This document shows, one piece after another, positions 16,953-26,168 of a stretch of DNA of 64,000 nt (its first letter is position 1; each line of letters begins with the position of its first letter). The DNA comes from Cedecea davisae DSM 4568 (GTDB lineage Bacteria > Pseudomonadota > Gammaproteobacteria > Enterobacterales > Enterobacteriaceae). Made by a program: the position numbers and the translations under genes. The stretch covers positions 3,836,626 through 3,900,625 of the forward strand of contig NZ_KE161030.1 in NCBI RefSeq assembly GCF_000412335.2. Direction: 5' to 3'. The notes under the pieces were generated by a model, which ran no database searches, was not told the DNA's origin, and worked only from the letters and a program-made list of their open reading frames with translations.

Positions 16953-17159
16953 ATGGCAATTAAACCTTCCCTGCTTGAAGATCAGTTCGTTGATATGACT
17001 TTCATCACCCGCCTGCTGGGGGTCAGTGATAAGTGGATTTACCGACTCATCAAAGATGGCATATTTCCAAAACCCATCAAACTGGGGCGAAGTTCACGAT
17101 GGCTACAGAGTGAAGTGGAAGCCTGGCTACAGGCGAGAATCCACGAATCACGCAGCTAA
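16953..17159 (+). CDS. alpA: AlpA-family excision regulator
   Basis: A 68-residue AlpA protein with a single winged/MerR-like helix-turn-helix: FITRLLGVSDKWIYRLIKDG followed by FPKPIKLGRSSRW and SEVEAWLQ. In CP4-57, AlpA activates the island integrase and triggers excision. Here the integrase is 12.5 kb away, past the arsenic and SIR2-HerA genes, so this may be the excision factor of the island or of an older element nested in it. Confidence 0.92.
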   Translation: MAIKPSLLEDQFVDMTFITRLLGVSDKWIYRLIKDGIFPKPIKLGRSSRWLQSEVEAWLQARIHESRS

Positions 17160-17261
17160 ATACCTCTCCTTACATATCACTTTCCTGACAGGCAAACTCT
17201 TTATCCTCTCATAGCGGAGGTTTGCGGCTGCCTGTCATTCAGTATCCAGGGATAATCCACC

Positions 17262-17837
17262 ATGAAAGAGACAAAGACGCGATATAACAGTTTGCTGGTC
17301 AGCTATCAACGTTGGCTAAACGGGTTCACAAAACTGGCCATCATAAATGGCATGTGTCATCCCAATATTCAGGCCAGCCACCATCTGATGGTGGGCAGTC
17401 TGTACTTTCCCGGCGCAGGGCAGATGACTGCAGTGGTACCACAGTGCCTTTACCGACTGATTTACGGAAGTCAGCATCCAGAGCCAGTGTCGGTATTGAC
17501 TGATATGCAAATCAGCCTTGAGACAAGGCAAAAAACTTTACTGCACCACCCAATGTTGGAAGGGATATTACTGAGTGAATGTATCCGCCTCAAACAACGC
17601 CCACTGGCAAATAGGCTGATTAGCCTGTTACACCAATTCAGTTCACCGGAGCATCGCCACAAACTGGTCTGGCTATGTTGGTACGATTTGATGATGGGTG
17701 CGACGCTGGAAGACTGGTTGGATAACCTGAAACGTAAGGCACCTGAAGATCTAGGCTTGTGGCTGGTTGGACGGCAGGAGGAAAACATATCCCTCACGCA
17801 AATGATGGATGAATATCTGCTATTTACCGGCCACTAA
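17262..17837 (+). CDS. Hypothetical island protein
   Basis: A 191-residue protein that I do not recognise. It is predicted mostly helical, without signal peptide or membrane span. The ATG follows a weak GATAA site. It sits 100 bases after the AlpA-like gene and ahead of the arsenic operon promoter, in the position where P4-like islands carry variable helical proteins. No motif allows a function to be proposed. Confidence 0.65.
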   Translation: MKETKTRYNSLLVSYQRWLNGFTKLAIINGMCHPNIQASHHLMVGSLYFPGAGQMTAVVPQCLYRLIYGSQHPEPVSVLTDMQISLETRQKTLLHHPMLEGILLSECIRLKQRPLANRLISLLHQFSSPEHRHKLVWLCWYDLMMGATLEDWLDNLKRKAPEDLGLWLVGRQEENISLTQMMDEYLLFTGH

Positions 17838-17987
17838 TATCAGTTCCGATCTGTGCCTAACCGTTTTACTCCTGGGAAAAAGAGCAGAGCTACTCCCCAC
17901 TTTTTCTCAATGATGCTCCCCCTTTATCCAAAATGTTCAGGGGCAAGGCCCATTCACTATTGGTATTTATTGGAAGATACGATATTA

Positions 17988-18011
17988 TTCTATAATTCCG
18001 GAAATATAGAA
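17988..18011 (+). promoter_or_regulatory. Promoter with overlapping ArsR operator for the first ars operon
   Basis: A 24-bp inverted repeat (TTCTATAATTCC / GGAAATATAGAA, 11 of 12 pairs) contains a perfect TATAAT at 17991-17996, 11-35 bases before the arsR start. A -35-like TTGGAA lies at 17970-17975 with a short spacer. An operator over the -10 box is what an ArsR repressor would use. Binding is inferred. Confidence 0.65.
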
Positions 18012-18022
18012 ATGAGATATAA

Positions 18023-18346
18023 ATGGAGCTTTCGAAAGCAGCAGAAACCCTGAAAGAGCTGGGTCATCCTACGCGCCTAAGCGTATACAGAGAGCTGGTT
18101 AAAGCCGGGCATGAAGGGCTACCGGTTGGCGAACTGCAGAAGCGGCTCGAAATCCCAGCGTCTACGTTGAGCCATCATCTTTCCTCGTTGATATCAGTTT
18201 CTTTGGTACGCCAGGAACGTCAGGGCAGAACGCTTTTTTGCCACGCTCGATATGAAAACCTTGAGGCTCTGATTGCCTTCCTGACAGAAGAATGCTGCTC
18301 AGGGACTAACGACTGCCTCCCCCTGCCCCAGAAGACGGAGAAGTAA
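18023..18346 (+). CDS. arsR: ArsR-type arsenic-responsive repressor with C-terminal cysteine site
   Basis: A 107-residue ArsR/SmtB repressor. The winged helix is [24 protein letters not shown]. Unlike the E. coli R773 type it has no C-V-C-D-L-C in the recognition helix region. It has cysteines 91, 92 and 98 at the C-terminus, the same CC-x5-C spacing as the Acidithiobacillus ferrooxidans ArsR site (95, 96, 102). It would release DNA on binding As(III) or Sb(III). It starts the first ars operon, next to a palindromic operator, and is unrelated in sensor design to the second ArsR at 25815. Confidence 0.92.
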   Translation: MELSKAAETLKELGHPTRLSVYRELVKAGHEGLPVGELQKRLEIPASTLSHHLSSLISVSLVRQERQGRTLFCHARYENLEALIAFLTEECCSGTNDCLPLPQKTEK

Positions 18347-18347
18347 A

Positions 18348-19061
18348 ATGACAGGTGATCTTAAGAATGTTGATTCGGGTTTGTTCGACACCTCAATCAC
18401 AGAGGCAAGATTCGGTGTTCCTGCCGTTCCCCATCCTCCACGTATCCTCATGTTGTACGGCTCTGTGCGCGAACGTTCCTACAGCCGACTGGCAACGGAA
18501 GAAGCGGCAAGGTTACTGACCGCCATGGGCGCAGAAGTGCGGATCTTCAATCCTTCTGGCTTGCCTCTTCCTGATGATGCGCCTGACTCGCATCCTAAAG
18601 TCATGGAACTGCGCGAGCTGGTTCGTTGGTCCGAAGGGATGGTGTGGTGTTCCCCTGAACGCCATGGTGCGATGACCGGCATCATGAAAGCCCAGATTGA
18701 TTGGATACCGTTATCAGAAGGCGCTGTTCGCCCTTCGCAGGGTAAGACTCTGGCCGTTATGCAGGTCTGCGGTGGCTCTCAGTCTTTCAATGCCGTAAAC
18801 CAGATGCGCATTCTTGGCCGCTGGATGCGGATGATCACCATCCCGAATCAGTCCTCTGTGGCAAAAGCCTGGCAGGAATTTGATGAAGATGGACGAATGA
18901 AACCGTCGTCTTATTACGACCGGATCGTGGATGTGATGGAAGAACTGGTGAAATTTACTCTGCTGACCCGAGGTAACTCAGCCTATCTCGTTGATCGCTA
19001 CAGCGAACGAAAAGAGTCTGCAGAAGAACTTTCACGGCGGGTTAATCAGAGCAAAATTTGA
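18348..19061 (+). CDS. arsH: ArsH, NADPH-dependent FMN reductase / organoarsenical oxidase
   Basis: A 237-residue ArsH flavoprotein. FMN phosphate loop [14 protein letters not shown] (about 35-48) and the [20 protein letters not shown] segment (about 103-122) are present, with ArsH-typical flanks at both ends. Family members oxidise trivalent methylated arsenicals and reduce quinones or chromate with NADPH. The start lies one base after the arsR stop, so it is translated with arsR. Confidence 0.95.
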   Translation: MTGDLKNVDSGLFDTSITEARFGVPAVPHPPRILMLYGSVRERSYSRLATEEAARLLTAMGAEVRIFNPSGLPLPDDAPDSHPKVMELRELVRWSEGMVWCSPERHGAMTGIMKAQIDWIPLSEGAVRPSQGKTLAVMQVCGGSQSFNAVNQMRILGRWMRMITIPNQSSVAKAWQEFDEDGRMKPSSYYDRIVDVMEELVKFTLLTRGNSAYLVDRYSERKESAEELSRRVNQSKI

Positions 19062-19069
19062 GGGCTGGT

Positions 19070-19615
19070 ATGAGTGATGTAACGGCATTCAACAACTGCA
19101 TGAGCGTGTTCTGGCGGCAACATGAAGCCGAACTCTCTCGCTTTCTGACATCTAAGACAGGTGATAGCGAAAAAGCAGCAGACCTTCTGCAAGAGCTATT
19201 CCTGCGTGCCCGCGCTCATTCAGACAGTTTCTGCGAAATGGAGAATCCGCGAGCCTGGCTGTATCGGGCGGCGAGGAATCTGCTGATTGATGAGTACCGC
19301 ACCACCAGGGAATTCGTTGAGCTGGAAGATGATGCCCCATTCACTGATGCATCCCCTGATGCAATCTCAACGCTGGATATTTGCCTGCCTGAAACATTGC
19401 AGGCATTACCTGAAGATGAGCGGTGGTTGATTGAAGAATCCGACCTTAACCGGCGTCCCCAGCAGTCCCTGGCCGATGAACTGGGAATCACGCTTACGGC
19501 GTTTAAATCCCGACTACTTCGGGCCAGAAAACACCTGAAAGAGACGATGACAGAACTTTGTCAGATTGAGGCGGATGACACGTCTTCCGTCTGCTGCCAC
19601 AAAAAAATGAATTAA
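19070..19615 (+). CDS. ECF-type sigma factor (SigZ-like) inside the ars operon
   Basis: A 181-residue sigma-70 family protein. Region 2 runs over LLQELFLRARAHSDSF and NPRAWLYRAARNLLIDEYR (about 40-75); region 4 is the HTH SLADELGITLTAFKSRLLRARKHL (about 136-160). The tail ends VCCHKKMN, with a Cys pair that resembles SigZ proteins. The ATG at 19070 has GAGG before it; a TTG at 19058 would overlap arsH. No anti-sigma gene is adjacent, so the Cys pair may make it a direct metalloid or redox sensor; this is inference. Confidence 0.88.
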   Translation: MSDVTAFNNCMSVFWRQHEAELSRFLTSKTGDSEKAADLLQELFLRARAHSDSFCEMENPRAWLYRAARNLLIDEYRTTREFVELEDDAPFTDASPDAISTLDICLPETLQALPEDERWLIEESDLNRRPQQSLADELGITLTAFKSRLLRARKHLKETMTELCQIEADDTSSVCCHKKMN

Positions 19616-19641
19616 TCGCGCATCTTTTCCCCACCACCTTC

Positions 19642-19685
19642 GTTTACCTCAGTGTAAAGCCAAATGACTAAACACTGAGGTAAAC
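19642..19685 (+). promoter_or_regulatory. Perfect 14-bp inverted repeat covering the arsD ribosome binding site
   Basis: GTTTACCTCAGTGT (19642-19655) and ACACTGAGGTAAAC (19672-19685) are exact complements with a 16-base spacer. The 3' arm contains GAGG, the ribosome binding site for arsD at 19691. It could lower arsD-arsA translation, end or stabilise mRNA, or be a regulator site. Confidence 0.65.
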
Positions 19686-19690
19686 AGTCC

Positions 19691-20053
19691 ATGTCAAAAA
19701 TTGAGATCTTTGAAGCAGCAGGCTGCTGTGCAACCAGCAGCGTTGTAGTCAGTGACGAAGCCGTCAAATGGAACGCCAGCGCCGAATGGGCGAAAAAGAA
19801 TGACGTTGATATACAGCGCTACAGCCTTGCGAAGAACCCGCAGCAGTTCCTGAATTCGCCGGTCATTAAAGAGTTTCTGAACACATCAGGGATGGAGTCT
19901 CTCCCTGTCACCTTGCTCGACGGCAAACTCGTGATGGCAGGCAAACTCCCGACTCGTGAAGATATCGCCCGTTGGGCAGGTATTCCGCTTAGTCAGGACT
20001 GGAGTGAAGACAGCACGCAACCACGCTGCTGCAGCATTCCACGTATGCCTTAA
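19691..20053 (+). CDS. arsD: ArsD arsenic metallochaperone (divergent copy)
   Basis: A 120-residue ArsD. The chaperone passes As(III)/Sb(III) to the ArsA ATPase. Cys12-Cys13 are present but the third metal-site residue Cys18 of R773 ArsD is Val here; a C-terminal Cys pair sits in PRCCS. The thioredoxin-like fold core SLPVTLLDGKLVMAGKLPTREDIARW is intact. It belongs with the ArsA gene downstream (20-base gap). It differs widely from the second ArsD at 25405. Confidence 0.93.
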   Translation: MSKIEIFEAAGCCATSSVVVSDEAVKWNASAEWAKKNDVDIQRYSLAKNPQQFLNSPVIKEFLNTSGMESLPVTLLDGKLVMAGKLPTREDIARWAGIPLSQDWSEDSTQPRCCSIPRMP

Positions 20054-20073
20054 TTCCAGAGGAGCAATCACTG

Positions 20074-21831
20074 ATGAATATGCCATTTTTAAAAGACATT
20101 CCCCCGTTCATCTTCTTCACTGGCAAAGGTGGCGTGGGTAAAACATCCCTGGCCTGTGCTACTGCGGTATGGCTGGCCGATCAGGGTAAGAGAACGCTTC
20201 TGGTGAGTACCGATCCGGCTTCCAATGTCGGCCAAGTCTTTAGCCAGACTATCGGCCACCGAATCACAGATATCAGTACCGTAGAAAATCTTGCCGCGAT
20301 GGAAGTTGATCCGATGGCTGCAGCACAGGCATATCGTGACCGAGTACTCGACCCGGTTCGCGGGCTGATGCCAGCCGATGTGGTCAGCAGCATTGAAGAA
20401 CAGCTCTCCGGTTCATGCACTACGGAAATCGCGGCATTTGATGAGTTTACTGGTCTTCTTACCAACCATGAGTTGCGGGAAAAGTATGACCATATCGTAT
20501 TTGATACTGCGCCAACCGGTCATACCATCCGTATGCTTGAGTTGCCGGGGGCCTGGAGCGGTTATCTCGAAGCGAACCCTGATGCCGCCGCTAACCTCGG
20601 GCCGCTGGTGGGGCTGGAGAAACAACAGCACCAGTACTCAGACGCGGTTAAGGCGCTGTCTGATGCAGCTCTCACGCGCTTGGTTCTGGTTGCCCGAGCC
20701 CAAGCTTCAACACTGAAAGAAGTCTCTCATACGCACGATGAGCTTTCTGCTATCGGTTTGCAGCATCAACACCTTGCCATTAATGGCGTGCTGCCGCCGT
20801 TTGCGGGTGAAAATGATCCACTGGCGCAAAGTATTCTGGCTCGAGAAGAAAAAGCATTACAGGCAATGCCAGAGAACCTGGCGAACCTTCCCCGCTCGCA
20901 GCTGTATCTGAAGCCATTTAATCTGGTCGGTCTGGAAGCGCTGCGTCAGTTATTTACGGAGAACAAAGCCTCGCTGCCGCTCCCTGCTACCACGCTGAAT
21001 ACTTTGGATTTACCGAAACTTGCCTCACTGGTAGATGAACTCAGCCTGACAGGTAAAGGTCTGGTAATGGCAATGGGTAAAGGTGGCGTGGGCAAAACGA
21101 CTGTTGCAGCTTCGATCGCGGTATCGCTGGCAAAACGCGGTCATAAAGTCCATCTGACGACGTCCGATCCGGCAGCACATCTGTCTTATACGCTGGATGG
21201 CTCGCTGCCAAACCTTCAGGTCAGCCGTATCGATCCGAAGGTGGAGACAGAGCGCTATCGCCGCTTTGTGCTGGAAAATCAGGGCAAAGGATTAGACGCT
21301 GAGGGACTAGCAGTGCTGGAGGAAGATCTCCGCTCGCCATGTACTGAAGAGATCGCCGTGTTTCAGGCATTCTCGCGGATCATCAAAGAGGCAGACGATC
21401 ATTTTGTTATTATGGACACCGCGCCAACAGGTCACACACTTCTGCTACTGGATGCAACAGGAGCCTATCACCGGGAAATGGTGCGTCAGATGGGGCAAAC
21501 ACATGACCATGTGATGACGCCAATGATGCAATTGCAGGACCCGGAGAAGACAAAGGTTATTATCGTGACGCTTGCCGAAACGACACCGGTACTTGAAGCG
21601 GCGAACCTACAGCAGGATTTACGTCGCGCTGGCATCGAGCCATGGGCATGGGTTGTGAATAACAGCCTGGCGGCAGCTGAACCGTCTTCACCTTTCCTGA
21701 AGACCAGGGCGAACCGCGAGTTGCCTCTCATCTCTGATGTGGAAGAGCAGTATGCAAAGCGTATTGCATTAACTGCGTTACAGAGCGAAGAGCCGGTAGG
21801 TATTGACCTACTGAAAGAAATGGCTAAGTAA
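20074..21831 (+). CDS. arsA: ArsA arsenite/antimonite pump ATPase (divergent copy)
   Basis: A 585-residue ArsA with two ATPase halves: P-loops GKGGVGKTS (about 17-25) and GKGGVGKTT (about 334-342), each with a DTAPTGHT motif. Metalloid ligands Cys115 (SGSCTTE) and the second-half Cys (RSPCTEE) are kept, but the residue equal to R773 Cys172 is Asn174. It would power an ArsB pump. None is encoded in this operon; the only ArsB is in the facing operon at 22300. Ends at a bidirectional terminator. Confidence 0.96.
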   Translation: MNMPFLKDIPPFIFFTGKGGVGKTSLACATAVWLADQGKRTLLVSTDPASNVGQVFSQTIGHRITDISTVENLAAMEVDPMAAAQAYRDRVLDPVRGLMPADVVSSIEEQLSGSCTTEIAAFDEFTGLLTNHELREKYDHIVFDTAPTGHTIRMLELPGAWSGYLEANPDAAANLGPLVGLEKQQHQYSDAVKALSDAALTRLVLVARAQASTLKEVSHTHDELSAIGLQHQHLAINGVLPPFAGENDPLAQSILAREEKALQAMPENLANLPRSQLYLKPFNLVGLEALRQLFTENKASLPLPATTLNTLDLPKLASLVDELSLTGKGLVMAMGKGGVGKTTVAASIAVSLAKRGHKVHLTTSDPAAHLSYTLDGSLPNLQVSRIDPKVETERYRRFVLENQGKGLDAEGLAVLEEDLRSPCTEEIAVFQAFSRIIKEADDHFVIMDTAPTGHTLLLLDATGAYHREMVRQMGQTHDHVMTPMMQLQDPEKTKVIIVTLAETTPVLEAANLQQDLRRAGIEPWAWVVNNSLAAAEPSSPFLKTRANRELPLISDVEEQYAKRIALTALQSEEPVGIDLLKEMAK

Positions 21832-21833
21832 CC

Positions 21834-21865
21834 ATGAAGGGGGCAAATGCCCCCTTCATTTTTAT
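21834..21865. terminator. Bidirectional terminator between the two converging ars operons
   Basis: ATGAAGGGGGCA and TGCCCCCTTCAT form a perfect 12-bp stem with a 2-base loop, followed on the plus strand by TTTTTATTT. It lies between arsA (stop 21831) and arsC (stop 21862) and serves the plus strand best. Confidence 0.9.
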
Positions 21866-22287
21866 TTCAGTCTTTTACCTGCATCATTAACGACTTTTTC
21901 ACCATCTTCTTTGGTGAAAGCCCCTTTCTGAGATTCTGGCAGGATATCCAGAACGACTTCAGAAGGACGGCAAAGTTTAGTTCCCAGTGGCGTCACTACA
22001 ATCGGACGGTTAATCAGGATCGGATGTTGCAACATAAAATCGATTAGCTGGTCGTCAGTAAATTTATCATCTGCAAGACCCAGTTCCTCATACGGTTCGA
22101 CGTTCTTACGCAGCAAAGCCCGGACGGAAATGCCCATATCTGCAATGAGTTTGACCAGCTCATCGCGTGAAGGTGGGGTCTCAAGGTAAAGAATAACAGT
22201 CGGCTCATTACCGCTGTTGCGGATCATCTCCAGCGTGTTACGCGACGTGCCGCAGGCCGGGTTGTGATAAATAGTGATGTTGCTCAT
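21862..22287 (-). CDS. arsC: ArsC, glutaredoxin-dependent arsenate reductase
   Basis: A 141-residue ArsC of the R773/glutaredoxin class that reduces arsenate to arsenite for export. The catalytic Cys12 lies in HNPACGTSRNT, and the supporting arginines appear in LLRKN (Arg60), NRPIVV (Arg94) and KLCRPSE (Arg107). It is the last gene of the arsRDABC operon, 12 bases after arsB. Confidence 0.97.
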   Translation of the reverse strand: MSNITIYHNPACGTSRNTLEMIRNSGNEPTVILYLETPPSRDELVKLIADMGISVRALLRKNVEPYEELGLADDKFTDDQLIDFMLQHPILINRPIVVTPLGTKLCRPSEVVLDILPESQKGAFTKEDGEKVVNDAGKRLK

Positions 22288-22299
22288 ATCAGTATCTCA

Positions 22300-23589
22300 T
22301 TACAAAGTGAAAGAGAGACGTAGCGCCAGCGCTGCCAGCGTTACAAACAGCACAGGCAGAGTCATGACGATCCCGGTGCGGAAATAGTATCCCCAGGTGA
22401 TGGTCATATTCTTCTGTGAAAGGACATGCAGCCAGAGCAGCGTTGCCAGGCTACCAATAGGTGTAATTTTCGGGCCCAGATCGCAGCCAATCACGTTGGC
22501 GTAGATCATCGCTTCTTTGATAACGCCTGTTGCAGTGCTGCCATCAATAGAGAGAGCGCCAACCAGCACGGTAGGCATGTTGTTCATGATGGAAGACAGG
22601 AAAGCCGTCAGGAAGCCAGTACCAAGCGTCGCAACCCAGAGTCCTTTATCCGCCAGTACGTTCAGCACACCTGAAAGGTATTCGGTTAGCCCAGCGTTGC
22701 GCAGACCGTAGACCACCAGGTACATCCCCAATGAGAAGATGACAATCTGCCATGGCGCACCGCGAAGCACTTTGCCAGTGTTAATGGCATGGCCTCGTTT
22801 CGCCACCGCAAACAGAATGACAGCTCCTACAGCAGCAATCGCGCTGACCGGGATACCCACCGGCTCAAGGACAAAAAAGCCAACCAGAAGAAGGATCAAC
22901 ACTATCCATCCGGTTCTGAAGGTTGCCAGATCTTTAATAGCTTTTGCAGGTGCTTTCAGGAGAGCCAGGTCGTAAGTCGGCGGAATATCTTTGCGGAAGA
23001 ACAGATGCAGCATCACCAGCGTGGCGATAATAGCGGCAATATCCACCGGCACCATTACCGACGCATACTCAGTGAAGCCCAGCCCAAAGAAGTCTGCAGA
23101 AACGATGTTAACCAGGTTGGACACGATAAGCGGCAGACTGGCCGTATCGGCAATAAACCCGGCGGCCATGACAAATGCCAGCGTAGTACCTTTACTGAAA
23201 CCTAATGCAAGCAGCATGGCGATGACAATTGGAGTAAGAATCAATGCCGCACCATCGTTGGCAAACAATGCCGCCACCGCTGCACCTAGCAGGACGATAT
23301 ACGTAAAGAGCAAACGGCCACGACCGTTACCCCAGCGTGAAACATGCAATGCCGCCCATTCGAAAAAGCCGGATTCATCGAGCAGCAGGCTGATGATAAT
23401 CACCGCAATAAAGGTCGCTGTCGCGTTCCAGACGATATTCCACACCACCGGAATATCGCTTACATGCACAACGCCAGATATCAAAGCCAGTCCTGCGCCT
23501 AGCATTGCACTCCAGCCGATCCCTAATCCCTTCGGTTGCCAGATAACCAAAACAATGGTCAGGACAAAAATAGCGCCTGCCAGTAACAT
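22300..23589 (-). CDS. arsB: ArsB arsenite/antimonite efflux pump
   Basis: A 429-residue inner-membrane pump with about twelve spans. Recognised by [32 protein letters not shown] and the C-terminal [20 protein letters not shown]. Works as an As(OH)3/proton antiporter alone or as the channel of an ArsA-driven pump. The ATG at 23589 has AGGAGG 4 bases upstream; the frame is open 25 codons further but without support. It is the only arsenite channel in the window, so both ArsA proteins may compete for it. Confidence 0.97.
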   Translation of the reverse strand: MLLAGAIFVLTIVLVIWQPKGLGIGWSAMLGAGLALISGVVHVSDIPVVWNIVWNATATFIAVIIISLLLDESGFFEWAALHVSRWGNGRGRLLFTYIVLLGAAVAALFANDGAALILTPIVIAMLLALGFSKGTTLAFVMAAGFIADTASLPLIVSNLVNIVSADFFGLGFTEYASVMVPVDIAAIIATLVMLHLFFRKDIPPTYDLALLKAPAKAIKDLATFRTGWIVLILLLVGFFVLEPVGIPVSAIAAVGAVILFAVAKRGHAINTGKVLRGAPWQIVIFSLGMYLVVYGLRNAGLTEYLSGVLNVLADKGLWVATLGTGFLTAFLSSIMNNMPTVLVGALSIDGSTATGVIKEAMIYANVIGCDLGPKITPIGSLATLLWLHVLSQKNMTITWGYYFRTGIVMTLPVLFVTLAALALRLSFTL

Positions 23590-23600
23590 ACATCCTCCTG

Positions 23601-23623
23601 ACAGGGCGGTTCTACCGCCCTGT
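23601..23623 (-). promoter_or_regulatory. Hairpin between arsA and arsB
   Basis: ACAGGGCGG and CCGCCCTGT form a perfect 9-bp stem with a 5-base loop, two bases before the AGGAGG site of arsB on the minus strand. In the R773 operon differential mRNA stability keeps arsB expression low; this hairpin is a candidate for similar tuning. Confidence 0.6.
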
Positions 23624-23635
23624 AAAAACAAAAAA

Positions 23636-25387
23636 TTAACTCGCCAACTCTCTGAGTTTTTCAATACCGGCTGGCTCAGAAGCCAGTACCGGAACGAGCG
23701 CTATACGGTTAGCGTGCTGATTCTTAACAGCCTCAATCTGAGGCTGTTCCTGCTGGGCGCGCTGGCAAAGCAACGGAGAACTCGTATCCGCAATGGAAAG
23801 GCTGTTATTGATAATCCAGCCCCACGGATGAATCCCCGCACGCTCAAGATCGGACTGCAGGTTTGCCGCTTCCAGTACCGGTGTGGTTTCAGGCAGAGTG
23901 ACCAGCAGGACTTTGGTGCGTTCCGGGTCCTGAAGCTGCATCATTGGGGTAGTAAAATGACCTTTACTCCCCATTTTTTTGGCAATCTCTCGGTGGTAAG
24001 CCCCGGTCGCATCAAGCAGTAATAGCGTATGCCCGGTAGGTGCCGTATCCATGACCACAAACCGTTTGCCTGCTTCACGGATTACGCGTGAGAACGCCTG
24101 GAACACCGCAATCTCTTCCGTGCAAGGAGAACGTAAATCCTCTTCGAGCAGCCGTTTCCCTGCCTCATCCAGATCCCTGCCTTTCGTCTCAAGAACATGC
24201 TGACGATAGCGTTCAGTTTCATCGTGAGGGTTGATTCGGCTGACCTGCAGATTTTTGTGGCTGCCATTCAACGTTGTACTCAGGTGTGCAGCAGGATCTG
24301 AGGTAGTGAGATGCACATCAAAACCCTTATCTGCCAAACTGACGGCGATAGCCGCAGCCATTGTGGTTTTACCCACACCGCCTTTACCCATCAGCATAAT
24401 CAGACCGTGTTCACTGCGAGCGATATCATCAACCAGGCCAGAGAGCGATAAGTTTTCAGGCGTGTACTGGATGTTCGTTACCGGGAGCGGTAATGCCTCA
24501 GAACCGGTATCCAGAAGTCCCTTCAATGCTGAAACACCAACCATATTGACTGGCTGTAGTAATAGGGTATCTGTCGGTAGCCCAGATAAACCGGCAGGAA
24601 GATTTGCCAGTGCCTCCTGCTCACGTTGCCATATCGCAGCGGCCAGGGCGTCATGTTCAGCTTCGGCTTTAGGCAGCACACCATTAATCACCAGGTATTG
24701 GTTTTTCAGGCCAATTGCGGCGAGTTCTTCATGGGTGCGGGCGACTTCCTGCAGCGTAGATTTTTGCAGTCGCGCAACCAGAACCAGGCGGGTACGTTCA
24801 GGATCGGATAACGCCTCTACCGCATGAGCATACTGCTCACGCTGCTTTTCCAGCCCGGCCATTGGGCCAAGACAGGAAGCACCATCCGGGTTACTTTCAA
24901 TGAAGCTACTCCAGGCACCGGGAAGCTGGAGAAGGCGAATCGTGTGGCCCGTCGGCGCTGTATCAAAAATGATGTGATCGAAGCGGGTCAGCAGGGAAGC
25001 GTCTGTCAATAAGCCGGTGAACTCATCAAACGCCGCAATCTCAGTGGTACAGGCTCCTGAAAGCTGCTCGCTGATACTGTTAACAACGTCATCAGGCAAA
25101 AGACCTTTGATAGGATCAACGATTCTGGAGCGGTATTGTTTGGCGGCTTCCTGCGGGTCGATTTCCAGAGCGGAAAGTCCAGGAACTGCTGCCACAGGGC
25201 GAATGGTATTACCGATAGCCTGATCGAACACCTGACCGACATTGGAGGCTGGGTCAGTACTGACCAGCAAAACCCGCTTACCCTGTTCAGCAAGGCGGAT
25301 AGCCGTCGCGCAGGAAATAGAAGTTTTTCCTACACCACCCTTGCCGGTAAAAAACAGGTAAGGCGGGATATTCTGTAAGAATTTCAT
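23636..25387 (-). CDS. arsA: ArsA pump ATPase (R773 type)
   Basis: A 583-residue ArsA, the same length and very similar to plasmid R773 ArsA. P-loops GKGGVGKTS (15-23) and GKGGVGKTT, metalloid cysteines 113, 172 (ASCLGP) and the second-half RSPCTEE are all present. Binds ArsB at the inner membrane and receives As(III) from ArsD. The ATG at 25387 follows AGGAGGACAT; the frame is open a little further upstream. Lies between arsD and arsB with short gaps. Confidence 0.97.
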   Translation of the reverse strand: MKFLQNIPPYLFFTGKGGVGKTSISCATAIRLAEQGKRVLLVSTDPASNVGQVFDQAIGNTIRPVAAVPGLSALEIDPQEAAKQYRSRIVDPIKGLLPDDVVNSISEQLSGACTTEIAAFDEFTGLLTDASLLTRFDHIIFDTAPTGHTIRLLQLPGAWSSFIESNPDGASCLGPMAGLEKQREQYAHAVEALSDPERTRLVLVARLQKSTLQEVARTHEELAAIGLKNQYLVINGVLPKAEAEHDALAAAIWQREQEALANLPAGLSGLPTDTLLLQPVNMVGVSALKGLLDTGSEALPLPVTNIQYTPENLSLSGLVDDIARSEHGLIMLMGKGGVGKTTMAAAIAVSLADKGFDVHLTTSDPAAHLSTTLNGSHKNLQVSRINPHDETERYRQHVLETKGRDLDEAGKRLLEEDLRSPCTEEIAVFQAFSRVIREAGKRFVVMDTAPTGHTLLLLDATGAYHREIAKKMGSKGHFTTPMMQLQDPERTKVLLVTLPETTPVLEAANLQSDLERAGIHPWGWIINNSLSIADTSSPLLCQRAQQEQPQIEAVKNQHANRIALVPVLASEPAGIEKLRELAS

Positions 25388-25404
25388 ATGTCCTCCTGAC
25401 ATAT

Positions 25405-25767
25405 TCAGCAACAGGAAGTATTACCACCACAGCAGCTGGTGGGAGCTAACCCTACCTTCTCCAGCGGAATACCGAACCAGCGAGCCAGCTCAGCGCGTTT
25501 TGGGTATCGCCCTGCCATCACCGTTTCACCGTCCAATAGCAGTAACGGAAGACCTTCTGCTCCAGATGCTTCGAGGAATGCTTTCGCTTTCTCATTCTGA
25601 ACAAAGCTCATGGGCTGCTGCGCCAGGTTGTAACGTTCAACCTGTACACCACGTCCTTTCAGCCACTGCACATCAGCAGAAAAATCAACCAGAACCTGAT
25701 CGACATCTGAGCCACATACGCCGGTACTGCAGCACATTGCCGGGTCAAACACCGTTAACGTCTTCAT
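25405..25767 (-). CDS. arsD: ArsD arsenic metallochaperone (R773 type)
   Basis: A 120-residue ArsD with the full set of cysteines: C12, C13, C18 (AMCCSTGVC), and the C-terminal pairs in SCCGGNTSCC. Only C12, C13 and C18 are needed for metal transfer to ArsA in R773. The ATG at 25767 has GAGGT before it; the frame extends into arsR, so the internal start is used. 17 bases before arsA. Confidence 0.96.
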   Translation of the reverse strand: MKTLTVFDPAMCCSTGVCGSDVDQVLVDFSADVQWLKGRGVQVERYNLAQQPMSFVQNEKAKAFLEASGAEGLPLLLLDGETVMAGRYPKRAELARWFGIPLEKVGLAPTSCCGGNTSCC

Positions 25768-25814
25768 TCTGAATACCTCACATTTGGAAAAACATATATG
25801 TTCAGGCAAATTTT

Positions 25815-26168
25815 TTAGATGCAAACAGCCTTACCGCTACCAGAGCAGTTTGCCGATGCCAGCTTACGGGCGATGGCCTGTACATCGTCCTGTTGGCTTA
25901 ACCAGGCCTGCTCAATCACCTGAGCAGCCCAGAATGGAATATGCGGGGATAAGCGATAATGAACCCATTTCCCCTGCTTGCGATCCAGCAATAGACCGCT
26001 TTCCCGGAGCATTGCCAGATGGCGGGAGATCTTGGGCTGCGACTGATCCAGCGCTGTACAGAGATCGCACACGCACAGCTCTCCCATCTCTCTGAGCAGC
26101 AACACGATGCCCAAACGGGTTTCATCGGAGAGGTTTTTGAAGAGTTGTAATGCTGATAATTGTGGCAT
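25815..26168 (-). CDS. arsR: ArsR repressor (R773/E. coli type)
   Basis: A 117-residue ArsR with the classical metalloid site Cys32-x-Cys34-x2-Cys37 (ELCVCDLC) at the start of the DNA-binding helices and QPKISRHLAMLRESG as recognition region. It represses the arsRDABC operon it heads. Its sensor site is built differently from that of the ArsR at 18023, so the two operons can respond to different metalloid levels. Confidence 0.96.
   Translation of the reverse strand: MPQLSALQLFKNLSDETRLGIVLLLREMGELCVCDLCTALDQSQPKISRHLAMLRESGLLLDRKQGKWVHYRLSPHIPFWAAQVIEQAWLSQQDDVQAIARKLASANCSGSGKAVCI

Noticed and set aside
20074..25387. Duplicate arsDA as assembly artefact
   Set aside because: The two copies are on opposite strands, diverged throughout, and differ in key cysteines.
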